Source: Pectobacterium brasiliense (GTDB lineage: Bacteria > Pseudomonadota > Gammaproteobacteria > Enterobacterales > Enterobacteriaceae). Taken from it: a stretch of 64,000 nt of DNA. The notes under the pieces are model-generated. The model saw only the letters and a program-made list of their open reading frames with translations. It did not search any database and was not told where the DNA came from. The stretch's first letter is position 1; every line of letters begins with the position of its first letter. The DNA is taken from NCBI RefSeq assembly GCF_016950255.1, contig NZ_JACGFN010000002.1, positions 434,001 to 498,000 on the forward strand, given 5' to 3'. The position numbers and the translations under genes were made by a program. This document shows, one piece after another, positions 60,566-64,000 of this stretch.

Positions 60566-61212
60566 TACCGGGGCTGTGTTCCTAATGATTGAGTACCGGG
60601 AACCTGAATTGCCGCTTGCTGATCGTCCTGCGGCAGAGCGTGTTCGGCATGCAGCCGGCGCTGTAATTCGTAGTCCTGCAAAATAGCGTTAAGGCGATTG
60701 CGCTGCATATCGGATTTTTGTTGACCGCTGTTAGGGGCAACATTTTCTGACGGCACGCCCAGACTCACTGGAGAGGCGGTGCCCATAGCGGGTAAGGTGC
60801 TGAACACGCCAGATTCCACAACCTGTTCGGAAGCATTACCCTGCTGGTAATTTTGTACGCCGACAATCACCGCTAAAGAGACGCAGGCGGCCACACCGAC
60901 TTGCGTCAACTGGCTGCCCCACGGGCGGATTTTGTGCCAGAAAGGCATCTTCGTCCACTCGACAGGCTGTGGCTGAGATTCAGGCTGCGCTTGTGGAACC
61001 AGACGAACAGGTTCTTTTTCGATTGCAGCGGCAACACGAGAAGCGATGTCCAGGTGAATCACGTTTTCACTCACATCACCACGCATCGCATCACGAATCA
61101 GATGATAACTTTGCCAACTTTGCTGCAACGCATCATCCCGTGACAGTGCGCCTAACAGTTCGGAATCTACTGCTTCGCCATCCATTAAAGCGGAAAGTTT
61201 CTCTTTCTGCAT
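60565..61212 (-). CDS. rseA: Anti-sigma-E factor RseA
   Basis: Single-pass inner-membrane protein of 215 residues that holds sigma E inactive and is destroyed by DegS and RseP under envelope stress. The cytoplasmic anti-sigma domain (about 1-90, MQKEKLSALMDGE) is followed by one membrane segment (about 105-122, VGVAACVSLAVIVGV) and a periplasmic RseB-binding region rich in Gln. The 59-bp gap after rpoE and the overlap with rseB indicate one operon. Confidence 0.97.
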   Translation of the reverse strand: MQKEKLSALMDGEAVDSELLGALSRDDALQQSWQSYHLIRDAMRGDVSENVIHLDIASRVAAAIEKEPVRLVPQAQPESQPQPVEWTKMPFWHKIRPWGSQLTQVGVAACVSLAVIVGVQNYQQGNASEQVVESGVFSTLPAMGTASPVSLGVPSENVAPNSGQQKSDMQRNRLNAILQDYELQRRLHAEHALPQDDQQAAIQVPGTQSLGTQPR

Positions 61213-61271
61213 ACCGACACCCTTACCTTGTCAAATCCATCATTAGTCATGCGGATAGCTGAAAACGCTCG

Positions 61272-61847
61272 CTAGCGCTGAATAAGCGGTTGTACTTTAT
61301 TATCAATCGCTTCCCGCGCCCGGAAAATACGAGAACGAACAGTGCCAACGGGACAATCCATAATCACGGCGATCTCTTCGTAGCTTAAACCGTCCAACTC
61401 ACGCAGCGTAATCGCTAAACGTAAATCTTCCGGTAAAGACTCAATAGTTCGGAAAACGATGCTTCGTAATTCTTCTGACAACATTAAATTCTCAGGGTTC
61501 GATATTTCTTTCAGTGCACCCGCATTTTCATAATTTTCCGCGTCATTGGCATCAATGTCGCTGGAAGGCGGGCGGCGTCCCTGAGCTACCAGATAATTCT
61601 TGGCCGTATTCACTGCGATACGATACAGCCACGTATAGAACGCGCTATCGCCGCGGAATGACTCTAACGCGCGATAGGCTTTAATAAACGATTCCTGTAC
61701 CACGTCCGGCACGTCCCCTTGGGGAACATACCGCGATACCAGGCTCGCTACCTTATGCTGATAACGAACGACCAACAAGTTAAACGATTTTTGATCGCCT
61801 TTTTGGACTCGCTCGACCAGAACCTGATCTGCCAGTTGCTCGCTCAT
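61272..61847 (-). CDS. rpoE: RNA polymerase sigma factor RpoE (sigma E)
   Basis: Extracytoplasmic-function sigma factor of 191 residues that directs the envelope-stress response. Region 2 (ARYQHKV-like RYQHKVASLVSRYV, then DVVQESFIKAYRALESFRG) recognises the -10, and region 4 (LDGLSYEEIAVIMDCPVGTVRSRIFRAREAI) recognises the -35. The start is ATG 61847. It heads rpoE-rseA-rseB-rseC and has its own sigma-E promoter upstream, giving positive autoregulation. Confidence 0.98.
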   Translation of the reverse strand: MSEQLADQVLVERVQKGDQKSFNLLVVRYQHKVASLVSRYVPQGDVPDVVQESFIKAYRALESFRGDSAFYTWLYRIAVNTAKNYLVAQGRRPPSSDIDANDAENYENAGALKEISNPENLMLSEELRSIVFRTIESLPEDLRLAITLRELDGLSYEEIAVIMDCPVGTVRSRIFRAREAIDNKVQPLIQR

Positions 61848-61931
61848 CCGAGGTAATCTCTACTCAAACCGTTCTCCACGCGTAAAATAGTACTGCCAGC
61901 TATATAAGTCATATTTAGAGCAAGCTCCTCA

Positions 61932-61959
61932 TTAGAACCAAGACACCCAATAAAGTTCC
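61932..61959 (-). promoter_or_regulatory. Sigma-E promoter of rpoE
   Basis: On the minus strand GGAACTT-N16-TCTAA matches the sigma-E consensus exactly, including spacing. Transcription would start about 78 bp before rpoE. The rest of 61848-62223 is the divergent rpoE/nadB control region without other genes. Confidence 0.88.
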
Positions 61960-62223
61960 GAGTCATCATTCTTCTTTTGCTTAGCGCCGTTACTCGTCTT
62001 TGCGATGCGTATCATCCCACATTCTCTTCATCAAAAATGGTCTTCATCTGAGGCTCTACGTTTCTCCGAGGATGATACGATAAATCTGGGGTATGCGCAC
62101 GATTCAGCACGCCCTACTCTTCGCTTATTTATAGCGTAGAAATGGGGCTAAAAACCAATGCAGCAATCAACCATTGGGTGCTACCATCGGATTTCCTCTT
62201 CTTTTTGCACCCACGACACGACC

Positions 62224-63825
62224 ATGCAAACGACCACTGAATACGTCTGTGATGTTTTAATCATTGGCAGCGGTGCTGCCGGGCTTTCACTGGCGCTGCG
62301 TCTGGCTTCACAAGCCAACGTGACGGTATTAAGCAAAGGCCCACTCAACGAAGGCGCAACGTTTTATGCTCAGGGCGGCATCGCCGCCGTTTTCGATGAA
62401 ACGGACACGATTGACTCCCATATCGAAGATACCCTGATCGCTGGCGATGGCCTGTGTGAACGGGAAGCCGTTGAGTTTATCGCCAGCAATGCCAAACACT
62501 GCGTGCAATGGCTGATCGAACAAGGCGTGCTGTTCGATACCGAAACCAGCACCAGCGGCGAAGAGCGTTACCATCTCACGCGCGAAGGCGGGCACAGCCA
62601 TCGTCGAATTCTGCATGCCGCGGATGCAACGGGCAAAGAAGTGGAAAACACGCTGGTGCAGAAAGCGCTATCTCATCCGAATATTCGGATTATGGAACGC
62701 TGCAACGCCGTCGATTTAATTACCTCGAATAAGCTGGGTTTGCCCGGTACACGCCGCATTGTCGGTGCTTATATATGGAACCGTGAACGGGAACGCGTAG
62801 AATCCTGCCGGGCGAAAACGGTGGTGCTGGCGACCGGCGGCGCATCCAAAGTGTATCAATACACCACGAACCCTGATATTTCCTCTGGTGATGGCATCGC
62901 CATGGCCTGGCGTGCGGGTTGCCGTGTGGCAAATCTGGAGTTCAATCAGTTTCATCCGACCTGTCTGTTCCATCCGCAGGCGCGAAACTTCCTACTAACG
63001 GAAGCGCTGCGCGGTGAAGGCGCGTACCTTAAACGTCCTGACGGCACACGCTTTATGCCCGATTTCGATGCCAGAGGCGAGCTTGCGCCACGCGACGTGG
63101 TCGCCCGGGCGATTGACCATGAGATGAAGCGGCTTGGCGCAGACTGTATGTATCTGGATATCAGCCACAAGCCCGAAGCATTCATCAAACAGCACTTCCC
63201 CACGATCGATGAAAAACTACAGTCTCTTGGCATAGATCTGACGCGTGAGCCGATACCGATCGTACCCGCAGCACACTACACGTGCGGCGGCGTGCTGGTC
63301 GATCAGCATGGTCGCACCGATCTTGACGGCCTGTATGCGATTGGCGAAGTCAGCTACACCGGATTGCATGGCGCAAACCGCATGGCATCCAACTCATTAC
63401 TTGAGTGTCTGGTTTACGGCTGGTCAGCCGCTGAGGATATTTTGCAGCGCTTACCGCAAATCAAAGCAGTGAAAAAGTTACCAGATTGGGATGAAAGCCA
63501 GGTCGACGACTCCGACGAACAGGTGGTGATCCAGCATAACTGGCACGAGCTGCGCCTGTTTATGTGGGACTACGTTGGGATCGTGCGGACGACTAAGCGA
63601 CTGGAGCGGGCACAACGTCGCATCCAACTGCTTCAGCAGGAAATCAACGAGTACTACGCCCACTTCCGTATTTCCAACAATCTGCTGGAACTGCGTAATC
63701 TTGTGCAGGTCGCCGAACTCATCGTCCGCTGTGCGCTGGAAAGAAAAGAAAGCCGCGGGCTACATTACACACTGGACTACCCAGAGCAGTTCGACACCCC
63801 AACCCCCACCATTCTGGTGCCATAA
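62224..63825 (+). CDS. nadB: L-aspartate oxidase
   Basis: FAD enzyme that oxidises L-aspartate to iminoaspartate, the first step of de novo NAD synthesis. The FAD-binding [14 protein letters not shown] motif is near the N-terminus. The substrate-site segments [27 protein letters not shown] ([13 protein letters not shown]) and [21 protein letters not shown] are intact. I start at ATG 62224 (533 residues, close to E. coli); the frame stays open to an ATG at 62158 but those 22 residues lack family support. It is divergent from rpoE, as in E. coli. Confidence 0.96.
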   Translation: MQTTTEYVCDVLIIGSGAAGLSLALRLASQANVTVLSKGPLNEGATFYAQGGIAAVFDETDTIDSHIEDTLIAGDGLCEREAVEFIASNAKHCVQWLIEQGVLFDTETSTSGEERYHLTREGGHSHRRILHAADATGKEVENTLVQKALSHPNIRIMERCNAVDLITSNKLGLPGTRRIVGAYIWNRERERVESCRAKTVVLATGGASKVYQYTTNPDISSGDGIAMAWRAGCRVANLEFNQFHPTCLFHPQARNFLLTEALRGEGAYLKRPDGTRFMPDFDARGELAPRDVVARAIDHEMKRLGADCMYLDISHKPEAFIKQHFPTIDEKLQSLGIDLTREPIPIVPAAHYTCGGVLVDQHGRTDLDGLYAIGEVSYTGLHGANRMASNSLLECLVYGWSAAEDILQRLPQIKAVKKLPDWDESQVDDSDEQVVIQHNWHELRLFMWDYVGIVRTTKRLERAQRRIQLLQQEINEYYAHFRISNNLLELRNLVQVAELIVRCALERKESRGLHYTLDYPEQFDTPTPTILVP

Positions 63826-63852
63826 CTCATAGAAAAATAGTTCGCTCAGCAA

Positions 63853-63879
63853 GGCAGACGCCGCTACAAGGCGTCTGCC
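63853..63879. terminator. Hairpin after nadB
   Basis: Perfect 10-bp stem GGCAGACGCC/GGCGTCTGCC between nadB and the convergent partial gene that follows; probably a shared terminator, although the T-runs are weak. Confidence 0.6.
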
Positions 63880-63881
63880 AT

Positions 63882-64000
63882 CTACATAAAGAGATAAAAA
63901 TCTTTTGTCAGCCGCTGGAAATCCGTCGAGTAGCACCTTTCTGCATCACGAATGGCCAGTGAGGAATTCGCACATTCTCTTTCCTGACGAGACAGCGCCA
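63882..64000 (-). CDS. C-terminal end of an unrecognised gene
   Basis: A minus-strand frame is open from the right edge to a TAG at 63882-63884, giving 38 residues that end in [11 protein letters not shown] and contain two cysteines (RECANS, ERCYST). The shared hairpin directly after the stop supports a gene end. The family cannot be named from so short a piece. Confidence 0.4.
   Translation of the reverse strand, partial: ALSRQERECANSSLAIRDAERCYSTDFQRLTKDFYLFM

Overview
The window is a piece of a chromosome from a soft-rot enterobacterium, almost certainly Pectobacterium (P. atrosepticum / P. carotovorum group). The housekeeping genes keep the Escherichia coli order (glyA-hmp-glnB-glrR-qseG-glrK-glmY-purL-mltF-tadA-pgpC, then yfhL-acpS-pdxJ-recO-era-rnc-lepB-lepA-rseCBA-rpoE-nadB). 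Plant-pathogen genes interrupt it: a pectin acetylesterase / pectin methylesterase pair with KdgR-type operators lies between hmp and glnB, and a large adhesin island lies between pgpC and yfhL.

Layout. 1-6.7 kb: an unrecognised partial gene, a chemoreceptor behind a FliA-type promoter, an orphan iron-type binding protein behind a perfect Fur-like palindrome, a NicO-family metal permease with a DUF1007 partner, and an hcaT-like MFS permease. 7-18 kb: glyA and hmp, divergent, with PurR- and NsrR-type sites; paeY-pemA; glnB; and the GlrR/QseG/GlrK system followed by its target sRNA gene glmY, whose sigma-54 promoter and three GlrR operators can be read directly. 18-25 kb: purL, mltF, tadA, pgpC, murQ.

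26-51.5 kb is a complete Lap-type c-di-GMP adhesin-release system. It has a LapG protease, a LapD receptor with degenerate GGDEF/EAL domains, a giant LapA-like adhesin (TAAG cleavage motif, exactly 31 repeats of 104 residues, vWA domain, RTX repeats), a LapE/LapB/LapC type I exporter, a PAS-GAF-SGDEF diguanylate cyclase and an EAL phosphodiesterase. From memory, this matches the multi-repeat adhesin (MRP) locus studied in P. atrosepticum SCRI1043. In this sequence the adhesin reading frame is broken once, by a single extra base near 38465. This is either a real disruption or a sequence error inside the repeat array.

52-64 kb: yfhL, acpS-pdxJ-recO-era-rnc, lepB-lepA, and the rpoE-rseABC envelope-stress operon with a perfect sigma-E promoter, then nadB and the end of a further gene. 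Short dispersed repeats include an ERIC-type element, a degenerate relative of it, and a tandem REP-like pair. I saw no tRNA, rRNA, CRISPR array, prophage or insertion sequence.
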